This document shows, piece after piece, positions 43,368 through 52,331 of a stretch of DNA of 64,000 nt. A program made the position numbers and the translations under genes. A model generated the notes under the pieces. That model saw only the letters and a list, made by a program, of their open reading frames with translations. It did no database searches and was not told the DNA's origin. Source of the stretch: Ktedonobacter racemifer DSM 44963 (GTDB lineage Bacteria > Chloroflexota > Ktedonobacteria > Ktedonobacterales > Ktedonobacteraceae). The stretch spans positions 1,054,001-1,118,000 of the forward strand of contig NZ_ADVG01000004.1 in NCBI RefSeq assembly GCF_000178855.1. The letters are read 5' to 3'. Every line of letters starts with the position of its first letter. Positions within the stretch are counted from its first letter, which is position 1.

Positions 43368-44831
43368 TTACCGTTCCAGAGGTTCTCCGAGGCCTCCCTC
43401 ACCATCTCGTTGCGACACCTGCACGTGACCAAGCAACTCCATCAGGTCCTTGACCTGGATGCCTTCGAGGGTGCGCACCGCCTCCTTGATCTCCTGGCAA
43501 AGTGTCTCGTCGATGCGCGAAGCTGTCAGGCGGTCGAACTTCTCGACCTCGTCCTGCCAACTCAATGGATGCGATGGCAGACCTGGATAGTCTTGCACCT
43601 CGTGCTCGATGACGGTCCCATTCTGCAGGCGAACGGTGATCTTCGCGGGCATCTCACGCGGGTACTGCTCCGTGTAGTCCTGGTTCGGTCGGACCACGAC
43701 CTTTTTGAGGAGGGCCTGCACGTCGGCTCTCGCGATACGCTCCGGGGTAAATTGCGCCGGCATGACGTCCTCGTCCAGCAAGGCTACGGCCAGCAGGTAC
43801 GGCAGGCTGTGATCCGCCTGCTCCTTCGTCCGCACCACTTTATCCATGCCGTAGCGACCGCCTCCGGTGAAATCGTAGGTGATTTGCGGGACCTCTGCCT
43901 CGATCGAGACCACCTTACTGTGGTCGATCTTGTGTTGCCTGACCAGCTCGATCGTGCAGTAAATGGCCGATTGTGTATGGATCTCCGCGTTGTATTTCTT
44001 GATGGTACTCTCCACGACCCCCTCGTAGCCTTGCTTGTCCCACTCGATGCGGACTTGCATGCCCAGCAGGTGGTCGATGCCATTGGGGCCCTCGATCACC
44101 TGCAGCGGTCCCTGCACCCCGCGACGAGCCAGAAACAGCGTGTTCATGGCCCCGAGCGCTGATTGCGCCGAGGCCAGGCCTTTCCACTGTGACAGCGGCT
44201 TGGCTCGGATGACGGCAAACGAGGCGTCACTGCTGGCGGCCATCGCGATGGCATTGGCGATCTGCTCTTCGCTCAGACCCAGCAGCCGACCGGCGGCGGC
44301 ATTGTGTGAGAAGGCCAGTTGTGTGGTGTGGTCGAAGCCGCGCGTCATGAAGTTAGCGTGATCCACCAGGCGCGACTGCACCGTGTAGGCCAGCGCTACC
44401 CCCAGCATCAGGTCTCGTCCGCTGCCGCCTGCATACTCGGCGGCGGTCAGCGCCACCCCGAAATTGTCGGCGGTATGGCAGGTCTCGGTGGGAGCCAGGA
44501 AGTTGTCCATGAAATCAACGTAGCGCACCAGGGCGGTGTGCCAGAAAGCCGCGTAGACCGGGTTCGCTTTGCCGCCGCCGATCAACGCACAGGGGCCGCT
44601 TCCCCCAAAGTCGGCGACCTGCTGGCGGCACGCATTCACCGGGTCGGCGCCTAGAGCGGCGATGCAGCAGCCGAGGGAGTCCAGAATGTGGATCGGCAAC
44701 TGCTGGCGCGCGGCGGGCGAGAGATCGTCGAAGCTGGCGCGGGCGGCATAGCGGGCCAGGGCTTGCACCTGAGTCTGAGACGGGGAGGATGCCTGGGCTT
44801 GTGGGCGTGTTTGGGTGTTTTGGTGTGTCAT
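43368..44831 (-). CDS. MmgE/PrpD family dehydratase
   Basis: A 487-residue PrpD-family protein of normal length. The N-terminal helical domain includes HILDSLGCCIAAL and the region ETCHTADNFGVALTAAEYAGG; the C-terminal alpha/beta domain starts near residue 270. Characterised members dehydrate 2-methylcitrate, or in related branches act on citrate or iminodisuccinate. The first ~25 residues are a polar Gln/Thr-rich extension. The start has GGAG about 12 bases upstream. It is the last gene of the minus-strand catabolic island and lies 13 bases after the PrpF-like gene, so the two are co-translated parts of one route. A 274-base gap without a gene follows. Confidence 0.87.
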   Translation of the reverse strand: MTHQNTQTRPQAQASSPSQTQVQALARYAARASFDDLSPAARQQLPIHILDSLGCCIAALGADPVNACRQQVADFGGSGPCALIGGGKANPVYAAFWHTALVRYVDFMDNFLAPTETCHTADNFGVALTAAEYAGGSGRDLMLGVALAYTVQSRLVDHANFMTRGFDHTTQLAFSHNAAAGRLLGLSEEQIANAIAMAASSDASFAVIRAKPLSQWKGLASAQSALGAMNTLFLARRGVQGPLQVIEGPNGIDHLLGMQVRIEWDKQGYEGVVESTIKKYNAEIHTQSAIYCTIELVRQHKIDHSKVVSIEAEVPQITYDFTGGGRYGMDKVVRTKEQADHSLPYLLAVALLDEDVMPAQFTPERIARADVQALLKKVVVRPNQDYTEQYPREMPAKITVRLQNGTVIEHEVQDYPGLPSHPLSWQDEVEKFDRLTASRIDETLCQEIKEAVRTLEGIQVKDLMELLGHVQVSQRDGEGGLGEPLER

Positions 44832-44844
44832 CAGTGATGAACTC

Positions 44845-46140
44845 CTACTTCTGGATGCTCACCGAGTCGCCTTCGAGGAAGAATGACCCCGCCGTGATCT
44901 CATCGACCTCTTTCCACGCGGAGTAACTGGGTGGCCGCTCGTTCTTAATGTAGATGGTGCCGTCGCAGATGATCCTGGCTGTGCGGGAATACGCGAGTTC
45001 TTTGAACGTAATTTCGTTGGGGCATGTCGCCACGACCGGTTCCGTTCTCACCGAGAACGTGCCGCTCGGGTGCCCGAATGTGAGGGCACCTCCCTTTCCG
45101 GCCTTCAGATCCTCTGCGGCCAGGATCCTGTTGGGAACGGTGCCGGGAATCGCGGCCGCCGCGGCCGGGCAACTCGAGCCGGTGCAGGGAGCGGCAGTGT
45201 GCAATATGGACTCAATATAAAAACGTGCGACGAGATCGATGTCCTTCGCATGGACCGTCTTGCCATTCATATCCGTGTAGTCGCCTGGAGGAGTGACGGA
45301 TACCGCGAACGGGAGCGCCGACTGACGGACCGTTTCCTGGGTGTACTGGGTCCAGCCGATCAGCCTGGCAACCTTCAGACGCAGTTCTGTGATTCGTTGT
45401 GCCATGCCGGACGGCGCAGTGATGGTTCCATCGGGACTCGGCAACTCCAGTCCTGTGTAGCCGATGCCAAACGATTTGGGATCGAAAAACGCGCAGAGGT
45501 TCGCTATATCGACGATCGTGACGTCAATGGAACTGCCGTCATCCATGACAAGCGTATCGACGAGATTGCCGGTCGGGAACAGCTTTCCGGTGAACCCACC
45601 CGCCAGGTCGCGAAAATCAAGCAGGATCTCAGCCCCCGTCCCCGGAACACCTCCAACGGTCGTTTCACCAGCGACGCGCGCCTCACCGTTGAGTACATCA
45701 AGGGTCATATACATTATCTTTCCGGTGTTTGTCGAGAATACCCAGACGGTCACTCTTCCGTCAGGAACGTTCGGGATCATGTTCTTCATCAGAGCAAACA
45801 CCGGAACGCCCGCAGAGATATTCCCGCAGTTCATCTTGTAGCTCAGGCCCGCGGGTTGATCAGGGAAGATCTGGATGAAGGTGTAGTCGACATCGGCGTC
45901 CGGGCGTGATGAGGGCGAAACAATGGCCACTTTGGACTGCTGGATGGTGTCCCCGCCGAGCCCGTCCATACCCATCGGATCTGGTGATCCGCGCACCGCC
46001 AGGAGAAACTCCTCCAATCCCTTTCCTTGCGGCGGCACGTTCTTGCCCTCGAAGTAGAAGCCTCGGCTGGTTCCCCCTCGAATCACCGTGATGGGAATCA
46101 GCATCTGTTCGATATTGCGGTCGTGATGAATGAAACTCAT
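44845..46140 (-). CDS. PrpF family isomerase
   Basis: A 431-residue PrpF-family protein (diaminopimelate epimerase-like fold in two halves). Diagnostic segments are IRGGTSRGFYFEG near the start, GMDGLGGDTIQQSKVAIV and YKMNCGNISAGVPVF; Cys in MNCGN is at the catalytic acid/base position of the fold. PrpF converts trans- to cis-2-methylaconitate (or aconitate) and accompanies aconitase-type AcnD in the 2-methylcitrate cycle. The ribosome site GGGGAGG is well placed for the ATG at 46140. It is directly followed by the PrpD-family gene. Confidence 0.88.
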   Translation of the reverse strand: MSFIHHDRNIEQMLIPITVIRGGTSRGFYFEGKNVPPQGKGLEEFLLAVRGSPDPMGMDGLGGDTIQQSKVAIVSPSSRPDADVDYTFIQIFPDQPAGLSYKMNCGNISAGVPVFALMKNMIPNVPDGRVTVWVFSTNTGKIMYMTLDVLNGEARVAGETTVGGVPGTGAEILLDFRDLAGGFTGKLFPTGNLVDTLVMDDGSSIDVTIVDIANLCAFFDPKSFGIGYTGLELPSPDGTITAPSGMAQRITELRLKVARLIGWTQYTQETVRQSALPFAVSVTPPGDYTDMNGKTVHAKDIDLVARFYIESILHTAAPCTGSSCPAAAAAIPGTVPNRILAAEDLKAGKGGALTFGHPSGTFSVRTEPVVATCPNEITFKELAYSRTARIICDGTIYIKNERPPSYSAWKEVDEITAGSFFLEGDSVSIQK

Positions 46141-46275
46141 ATCTTCCTCCCCCTTTGAAACCTCGCTAGCATGTCATAATGGGTACATGAAATGCTGTGA
46201 ACACCTGTTTGCAGGCCATATTATGCTCTGCTCTCCTCTGCCCTCGCGTCAACTGGTTTCTTCGCTCCGTATATG

Positions 46276-46408
46276 TGTACATGATAAAATTCGGTGTCGC
46301 ATTTTTGATATTGCTCCGTGTCGTATTTTTTGAATTGTTCTCCTTGGAAATTTGCCATTTGCGACAGAAAGCAGGTGAGGAAGGCGACACTGAATTTTGT
46401 CATGTACA
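46276..46408. mobile_element. 133-bp miniature element with TnsB/TniA-like ends
   Basis: 25-bp imperfect inverted repeats (46276-46300 with 46384-46408, two mismatches) both start TGTACATGA. Inside the left end the motif GTGTCG(C/T)ATTTTT occurs twice 24 bases apart (46294 and 46318); the right end has GTGTCGCC and TGTCGC on the other strand. Outer TGTACA plus inner TGTCG repeats resemble ends bound by TnsB/TniA-type transposases (Tn7-like, Tn5053-like, including some CAST elements). There is no gene inside and no clear target duplication. It is probably a non-autonomous relic in the gap between PrpF and the UbiD fragment. Confidence 0.5.
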
Positions 46409-46441
46409 ACCGCCCGACACTCGGGACGCCTGACATCTTCA

Positions 46442-46987
46442 TTAGGAATCCCAGAGGACAATGACACGTTCTTGGAGATCCTTAGGAAAGTTGGTTGCGA
46501 AGTCGGCGACGAGCAGCAGGTCATCTCCCTTGGTGGGCAGCAGGCAATTCAAAACCTCGATCGGGCCGACCAGCGTCTTATCACCGTGGAAGCTCAACTT
46601 GGCGGCAGCGTACATCGATTCGATGGGATTCACTGGCTGATCTGCGAGGACGAAGTGCCCGTTGGCCGGATGGCACCGGCTGTTCCACGCCCACATAAGG
46701 TCACGCATGTCAGTCACGTCGATGTCATCGTCGCAGACCATCACTCGCGTGATCCGCTGTCCACCGTGCATTGCCTTGACGATCTCCGCGATGCGCCGAG
46801 CCAGGTTGTCAGCCGACCGTTCGGTTCGTTGCGGCCAATCTCGGGCAACCGAGACAGCCAGCATGTGCTCAGCGGCTTCGGGTACTGACCAGGCAGCGGT
46901 CACTGGGAGGCCCTCGTCACGGAGTCGCCGCAGGCATATGGCCGCAGTAGCCAGTATGTTCATCCAGATTGCCTCCATTCGGCTCAT
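46442..46987 (-). pseudogene. C-terminal fragment of UbiD family decarboxylase
   Basis: The 181 residues match the C-terminal third of UbiD-type decarboxylases: VMVCDDDIDVTDMRDLMWAW, SRCHPANGHFVL and the preceding GLPVTAAWSVPEA. UbiD proteins are normally about 450-500 residues and need the whole N-terminal part for prenylated flavin binding, which is missing. The fragment begins shortly after the CMD-family gene. It is unlikely to be functional. Prenyl-FMN synthase UbiX is not seen nearby. Confidence 0.75.
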
Positions 46988-47040
46988 GCTTTCGCGCTTG
47001 GCTCCTTTCCGATGCTAAACGCTCTTCTTAAGACAGTCTC

Positions 47041-47634
47041 TTAGAGCGGTGAAGTCCGACCCTCCAACACGGCACTGTCGGTTTCGCGTGGAACGCGTGT
47101 TGAAAGAAGGAAACGGCTGAGCATGTTAAACCATGAGATGGCAATGATATATTTCGTGGTGATGGACGGCCCAAACTGCTCCAAAAGTTGCGAAAGGGCT
47201 TCATCGCTGATAGCCGCCTGCTGAGTAATCTCATCGGTTGCACGGCTGATGAGATTGCTCACCGAATCCAGGCCAGTGACTGGGCCATCGGTGCAGAGCA
47301 AGGCTATCTGCTCGTCGGTCAGCCCCACATTTCTGGCAAACACCACGTTCGCCTCCCATTCGTACGCACAGTTGGTCAGATACGCGGTACGGAGAATGAT
47401 GATCTCTCGGAGTTTCGGATCCACCCCCGCAGAGGTAAAGATCCCCTTAATCAGTGCGACAATACCTGGGTACATGTCTTGCGCACCTGCAAACATGCGC
47501 AAGACATGGATTGGAGCCCCTTGGGAGAGCAGCTCCTTCGTCTCCGGAGAGAGATCCGCATCACCAGGCAAAGGAACGGCTACCTTCCACGGGCGGTATT
47601 GTGGAACATGGGGAGTTGGATGCTGTTGTGTCAT
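47041..47634 (-). CDS. Carboxymuconolactone decarboxylase family protein
   Basis: A 197-residue all-helical CMD/AhpD-like protein. The family core is LREIIILRTAYLTNCAYEWEANV, with a single Cys before the Y-E-W motif rather than the CxxC of AhpD peroxidases, so it belongs to the CMD side of the family. The usual YEWxxH His is replaced by Asn-Val (YEWEANV), which may alter catalysis. Enzymes of this family act in aromatic degradation or hydroperoxide reduction. It lies between the aconitase and the UbiD fragment on the same strand. Confidence 0.85.
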   Translation of the reverse strand: MTQQHPTPHVPQYRPWKVAVPLPGDADLSPETKELLSQGAPIHVLRMFAGAQDMYPGIVALIKGIFTSAGVDPKLREIIILRTAYLTNCAYEWEANVVFARNVGLTDEQIALLCTDGPVTGLDSVSNLISRATDEITQQAAISDEALSQLLEQFGPSITTKYIIAISWFNMLSRFLLSTRVPRETDSAVLEGRTSPL

Positions 47635-47813
47635 GATCCTGTTCTTCCTTTCACTTCTCCTCCTTATTACTCTACTCCTACATATTGAAGGTGGAGATCA
47701 GGAAGGAAACGGCTTGTCCCAAAGGAGACAACAGCCAGGAAATGGCCTCCTTTTTCACGGATCCTTGTCGTATCCATCCTGGTCCCCAACGCTGCTGCGA
47801 TCGAGGCTCACGC

Positions 47814-49766
47814 TCATCGATTCACCTTCTCGCTCGCGCGAGTGTAGGCCAGGAGGCCACCTGCCAGGAGAACCTGCCGTTCCCACGGTGTGAAGCTTGT
47901 CCGCAACCGTAGCTCCTCGCCGCTCCCGGCAATTCGCGCGCGGCATTCGCCCTCACCCCTCTCCAGGACACCATGGAGCTCGACGAACTCCCACTGATCT
48001 CCCAGTCGTACCCGGTCGTAGTCAGCCTCGTTGGCGAACGTAAGCGGAACCAAACCTTGGGCGATCAGATTGCGGCGGTGGATGCGGGCGAACGACTTGG
48101 CGATGACCGCCAGGACCCCGAGGAACTTGGGCGCCAGGACGGCATGCTCCCGGCTGGAGCCCTGGCCGTAGTTCTGGCCGCCGACGATGAACCCTCCGCC
48201 CCATTCCCGCGCACGCGCCGCGAACTGGGGATCGAGTCGCCGAAAGACGAAGAAAGCCATTGCCTTGACGTTCGAATATAAATCGAAAATGGCCACCCCC
48301 TCGGGTGCGAGGTCGCCGGTCGAAATGTCATCACCAACCACGATCAGCACGCGTCCAACCAATTGCTGCGTCAGGGGAGTCTGGGGTGGTGGAGGGAGGA
48401 TATTCGGGCCATGGAACACTTTAACCTGCGCTGCCTCGGCGGGGGCGAGTGGATACAGAAAGTGCTTGTCATCAACGCTGACGTCGGGAGCGGGCGCGGG
48501 TGGCAGTGGAGGTTCCGTGCCCAGGTCACGAGGATCAGTAATCACGCCACGCAGCGCGGTCGCGACGGCTGTGGCTGGACTGGCGAGGTAGACCTGGTCG
48601 TGATCGGTCCCCGAACGCCCAGGGAAATTCCGGTTGAAGGTGCGCACCGAGACCACCCCCGAACCCGGAGCCTGTCCGAACCCCGCGCAGGGGCCGCACA
48701 CCGGCTCAAGCATGCGCGCGCCAGCCTGCACCAGGTCCAGGTAGGTTCCCGAACGGATGAGACGGTCCTCGATCTGGCGCGAACCAGGGGTGACGGTCAT
48801 CACCAGGTGGGGATTGACAACTTTCTCGTGCAAGACAGCGCCGACGAGGGCCAGGTCCTCATAGCCTGAGTTGACGGAACTGCCGACACACACCTGCCCC
48901 ACCGCGAGGCCCGCGACCTCGCGCACAGGCACGACCTTATCAGGGCTCGACGGTTTGGCAATCAGTGGCTCCAGGCTGCTCAGATCGATCACTTCCACCT
49001 CATCATAGGAAGCGCCGGAGTCGGCCGCAAGCGGGAGCCACTGGGAGGCACGGTGCTGCGCGCTCATCCAGGCGCGGGTCTGCTCGTCCGACGGAAATAC
49101 GCCAGTGGTCGCCCCGGTCTCCATAATCATGTTGCAGATCGTCCCGCGCTGTGTCACATTCAGGGTGGCCACGCCCTCGCCAAAGAACTCGAAGATCGAG
49201 CCGACGCCCCCCCGTACACTCCGTCGCCGCAAGATTTCCAGCACAATATCCTTGGCCTGGACCCAGGGGCTGAGTTTTCCACGCAGTTCCACGCCGATGA
49301 CGCGGGGAGCGGGAACGTTGAAAGGCTGACCGCTCAGACACAGCGCCACATCCAGCCCGCCCGCGCCGATGGCAAGCATCCCTATGGCACCAGCCATGGT
49401 CGTGTGGCTATCCGCCCCCACCAACAACTGGCCAGGATGGGCAAAGCGCTCCAGGTGCAGGTAGTGACTGATGCCGTTGCCAGGAGGGGAGTAGATCAGT
49501 CCGTAGTGGGCGCAGACGCTTTGGAGATAGTGGTGATCGTCCTGATTCTTCGAGTCAATTTGCAGCACATTATGATCCACGTATTGAATGGCAAAAGGGA
49601 CCCGCACGCGGTCCAGGCCGAGCGTTTCAAACTGGAGGCAGGCCATGGTGCCGGTGGCATCCTCCAGCAACACCTGGTCCATGCGCAGTTGGACGTCCTC
49701 GCCTGGAGTGAGCGAGCCACCAGCCTGGTGTGTCTTGAGAAGCTTGGTGGTAAGTGTCTCAGCCAT
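47814..49766 (-). CDS. Aconitate hydratase family protein (650-residue type)
   Basis: A monofunctional aconitase of 650 residues, the shorter bacterial/Aquifex-like type. Order: domains 1-3 (VGADSHTTMAGAIGM, FEFFGEGVATL), cluster ligands Cys357 and Cys360 in PVCGPCAGFGQ, then the swivel domain (GQNYGQGSSREHAVLAPKFLG, with catalytic Ser). The third cluster ligand, normally the Cys of GSCTNS, reads GSSVNS with Ser297; Cys293 is four residues earlier. This may be a subfamily feature or a loss of function. It likely hydrates 2-methyl-cis-aconitate or cis-aconitate in step with PrpF and PrpB. GGGAG precedes the ATG. Confidence 0.88.
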   Translation of the reverse strand: MAETLTTKLLKTHQAGGSLTPGEDVQLRMDQVLLEDATGTMACLQFETLGLDRVRVPFAIQYVDHNVLQIDSKNQDDHHYLQSVCAHYGLIYSPPGNGISHYLHLERFAHPGQLLVGADSHTTMAGAIGMLAIGAGGLDVALCLSGQPFNVPAPRVIGVELRGKLSPWVQAKDIVLEILRRRSVRGGVGSIFEFFGEGVATLNVTQRGTICNMIMETGATTGVFPSDEQTRAWMSAQHRASQWLPLAADSGASYDEVEVIDLSSLEPLIAKPSSPDKVVPVREVAGLAVGQVCVGSSVNSGYEDLALVGAVLHEKVVNPHLVMTVTPGSRQIEDRLIRSGTYLDLVQAGARMLEPVCGPCAGFGQAPGSGVVSVRTFNRNFPGRSGTDHDQVYLASPATAVATALRGVITDPRDLGTEPPLPPAPAPDVSVDDKHFLYPLAPAEAAQVKVFHGPNILPPPPQTPLTQQLVGRVLIVVGDDISTGDLAPEGVAIFDLYSNVKAMAFFVFRRLDPQFAARAREWGGGFIVGGQNYGQGSSREHAVLAPKFLGVLAVIAKSFARIHRRNLIAQGLVPLTFANEADYDRVRLGDQWEFVELHGVLERGEGECRARIAGSGEELRLRTSFTPWERQVLLAGGLLAYTRASEKVNR

Positions 49767-49945
49767 ATGAGTATCATCTCCCTTTCAGACTGGCTCCCCT
49801 CCCTGGCCGGTCCGGCAGCAGCCACCGGAACCCCGGGGGTGAGAGCGCGTGATCGCGCGCGAGTGAGACGAAGCCCTCGCGCACAACGGGCAGCCGATCC
49901 TGGCGAGCCGCTTCGGATGGATCAGCTCCTTCGCTCGCTTGACCG

Positions 49946-50857
49946 TCACCAACCCGCTGGGGCGAAATGCCCTGGCGCGAACCGCGAGCGGATCTCCTGG
50001 ATCTCCGGCAAGCCAACGATGTCCGTGAACTCCTGGAACGAGACCATCCGATCCAGGACAGGGATGGGCGTCCCCTGCGCCCGAATCTGGGCCAGGCTCT
50101 CCTTCATGGCACGAGTGGCCGTAAACAGGGTGCTGAGGGGGTAGATGATTAAACGGAAGCCCAGTTCCTTCAAGCGGGCGTAGGTGAGAAGCGGGGTCTT
50201 GCCATCCTCCAGGCAGTTCAAGAGCCGGGGCACATTCGGGAACGCTTTGGCGATGGCGACAACTTCCTCCTCGCTCTGAGGCGCTTCGATGAAGAGCACG
50301 TCCGCGCCGGCATCGCGGTAGCTGCGAGCTCGCTCCAGGGCGCTATCCAAGCCCTCCACCGCTCGGGCATCCGTGCGGGCGATGATCAGGAAGTCCTTCG
50401 AGCGCCGGCTCTCGACGATGGCGCGGATCTTCTCCACCATTTCCTCCGTTTCGATGACGGCCTTGTCCTCCATGTGCCCGCAGCGTTTGGGCGACACCTG
50501 GTCCTCGATCTGCATGGCCGACACGCCGGCTTGCTCCAGTTCGTTGACCGTGTGAATCACGTTGAGCGCGTTGCCGTAGCCGGTGTCCGCGTCGGCAATG
50601 ACGGGCACATTCACCGCTTGCACAATGCGGTGCGCCTGGCTGACCTCCTCGGTGGACGACACGATCCCGACATCCGGGCAGCCCAGGTACGAGGCCGCCG
50701 TGCCGTAGTCCGTCATATACACGACATCGAAGCCCGCCTGTTCAATGAGCAGGGCGGAAAGACAGTCATATGCACCGGGCGCCAACACCGGCTCGGGTCC
50801 TTCCAGCAACTTGCGTAATCTTCCCGGATCCCTCTCTTTTTTTAGTAAATGAGCCAA
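49946..50857 (-). CDS. Isocitrate lyase/PEP mutase family lyase (PrpB-like)
   Basis: A 303-residue TIM-barrel lyase. The signature is KRCGHMEDK, with the catalytic Cys in the flexible loop, together with ADADTGYGNALNV (metal site) and MQIEDQVSPKRCGH. Length and motifs suit 2-methylisocitrate lyase (succinate plus pyruvate) or a related oxaloacetate/dimethylmalate lyase. The start codon is TTG at 50857 with AAAGGAG eight bases ahead. It is the first gene of the prp-like run, and a 13-bp tandem repeat array lies 60-136 bases upstream of the start. Confidence 0.85.
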   Translation of the reverse strand: MAHLLKKERDPGRLRKLLEGPEPVLAPGAYDCLSALLIEQAGFDVVYMTDYGTAASYLGCPDVGIVSSTEEVSQAHRIVQAVNVPVIADADTGYGNALNVIHTVNELEQAGVSAMQIEDQVSPKRCGHMEDKAVIETEEMVEKIRAIVESRRSKDFLIIARTDARAVEGLDSALERARSYRDAGADVLFIEAPQSEEEVVAIAKAFPNVPRLLNCLEDGKTPLLTYARLKELGFRLIIYPLSTLFTATRAMKESLAQIRAQGTPIPVLDRMVSFQEFTDIVGLPEIQEIRSRFAPGHFAPAGW

Positions 50858-50916
50858 AGGACACGCTCCTTTCCAACCAGTCAGTCTTTTGGGAACAACG
50901 TTTTGTTTCTACATAT

Positions 50917-50993
50917 AAATAATACGACTAAATAATACGACTAAATAATACGACTAAATAATACGACTAAATAATACGACTAAATAATACGAC
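50917..50993. repeat. Six tandem 13-bp repeats upstream of PrpB-like gene
   Basis: The unit AAATAATACGACT is repeated five times exactly and a sixth time missing only its last base. The array lies within the promoter region of the PrpB-like gene. The 560-base gap (50858-51417) otherwise holds no gene I can support. Confidence 0.95.
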
Positions 50994-51417
50994 GCCCTCT
51001 CCAGTGCTCCTGCTGGCGCTCACATGGGCTGTCAGACATGCTCCCGGATCGGCAGCATCCGTTCTGACCAGGATGCATACCTCGGACAGGTAGACTGCTG
51101 GTCCAAGCATAATCTTTTTCGCGAATAGCCTGCAAGCGTGACAGGAGCCGCATCTGATCGTCTCCATGCAAAGTAGTCGTAGCTGATCCGTCGATCTGGT
51201 TCAGAGTCGCACTGCCCGGCAGATGTCTCGTTCATCAGAAACGTCTTGAGAAATATTATGCGCCTGGTGCAAAGAAGCCGATAGCGAGCATTGGCTTCTT
51301 CTTTACCCATTTCGCCATTGGCCAGCAGCGTCTTCATTATGAAGCAACCAGCTTACCCACCATCCGTGGCCAAGTGGTCGAGATAGAGCTCATCCATTCC
51401 AAGGTCATGACGAATGC

Positions 51418-52271
51418 TCAAGCACAATCTCTCTCATTCCCAGAGGACATTTTCTGACGCTGAGATTCAAAGTAGCCTCTGAGTTCAAAATAACCGGAGG
51501 AAAATCCGAGCAGACCCGTCATGCCTACATCAAAGGGGTTGTCGTACTCGATGCATTCCTTGCCGCGCATGGCATGCACGATCGGGGCCTGTAACTTGCT
51601 TGCCAATTCGATCAACTCCGCATGCGCATCGGCACACCCTGCTCCAGCCAGGATAGTAACGTTCTGTGAGGTATTGAGCACCTGTGCCAGGGTTGCGATC
51701 TCCTCATCAGAGGGACAGAGGCGTGGGTGCGGCGGTGGAAAGCGCAAGCGTGGCCCCTGCTCGACCGCCTCACGTAAAGCAACGTCTCCAGGCAGCACCA
51801 CGACCGCGACCCCACGCCGCGAGATTGCCGTTTGCATGGCGATCTCCAGGACACGGGGCATCTGTTCGGACTGGGAGACCAGTTCACAGGAATCACTGCA
51901 CTGGGCGAAGAGATGCTCCGGATGTGTCTCCTGGAAATACCCACTCCCGATTTCATTGCTGGGAATCTGCGCGGCGATGGCAAGGACGGGCACGCGGCTG
52001 CGATGACAGTCGTAGAGTCCGTTGATTAAATGCCAATTGCCCGGGCCACAGCTGCCAGCGCAAACCGCTAGTCGTCCGGTGAGGTGCGCTTCCGCCCAGC
52101 CGCGAACGCCGCCGCCTCTTCATGTCGTGTCAAAACCCAACTGAGTCGTTCTTGCGTGCGAACCGAGTCCGTGATGCCATTGAGTGAGTCGCCCGGAACT
52201 CCATAGATTCTCTCGCCTCCCGCCGCTGCGAGTGTCTCCACAAGCACTGCTGCTACATTCTTTTTGGCCAC
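51418..52271 (-). pseudogene. Pyruvate oxidase-like TPP enzyme, frameshifted and truncated
   Basis: The first frame (from a GTG at 52271) gives VAAVLVETLAAAGGERIYGV and VLTRHEEAAAFAAG, the start of a PoxB/acetolactate synthase-type protein. It then runs off frame near 52090 where GGGCGG should read GGGGCGG, a single-G deletion. The other frame continues AHLTGRLAVCAGSCGPGNWH, LINGLYDCHRSRVPVLAIAA and so on to the central domain. The gene ends after about 280 codons, so the whole C-terminal TPP-binding domain is missing. It follows the CoA-transferase gene by 60 bases. Confidence 0.82.
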
Positions 52272-52331
52272 CGTGTGAATCGCTCCTTTTCTCTCCTCTT
52301 ATCTCTCATGTTTCACATTCCTGGTGGGGAA

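Noticed and set aside
43338..45909. Long plus-strand frames (274 and 279 codons) over PrpD and PrpF
   Set aside because: Both are complements of intact, well-recognised minus-strand genes.
50917..50993. Tandem 13-bp array considered as a CRISPR array
   Set aside because: The units are contiguous with no spacers, far shorter than CRISPR repeats, and no cas genes are present.
51032..51337. 101-codon minus-strand frame in the repeat-containing gap
   Set aside because: No homology, no ribosome site and composition unlike neighbouring genes; probably noise or an unrecognisable remnant.
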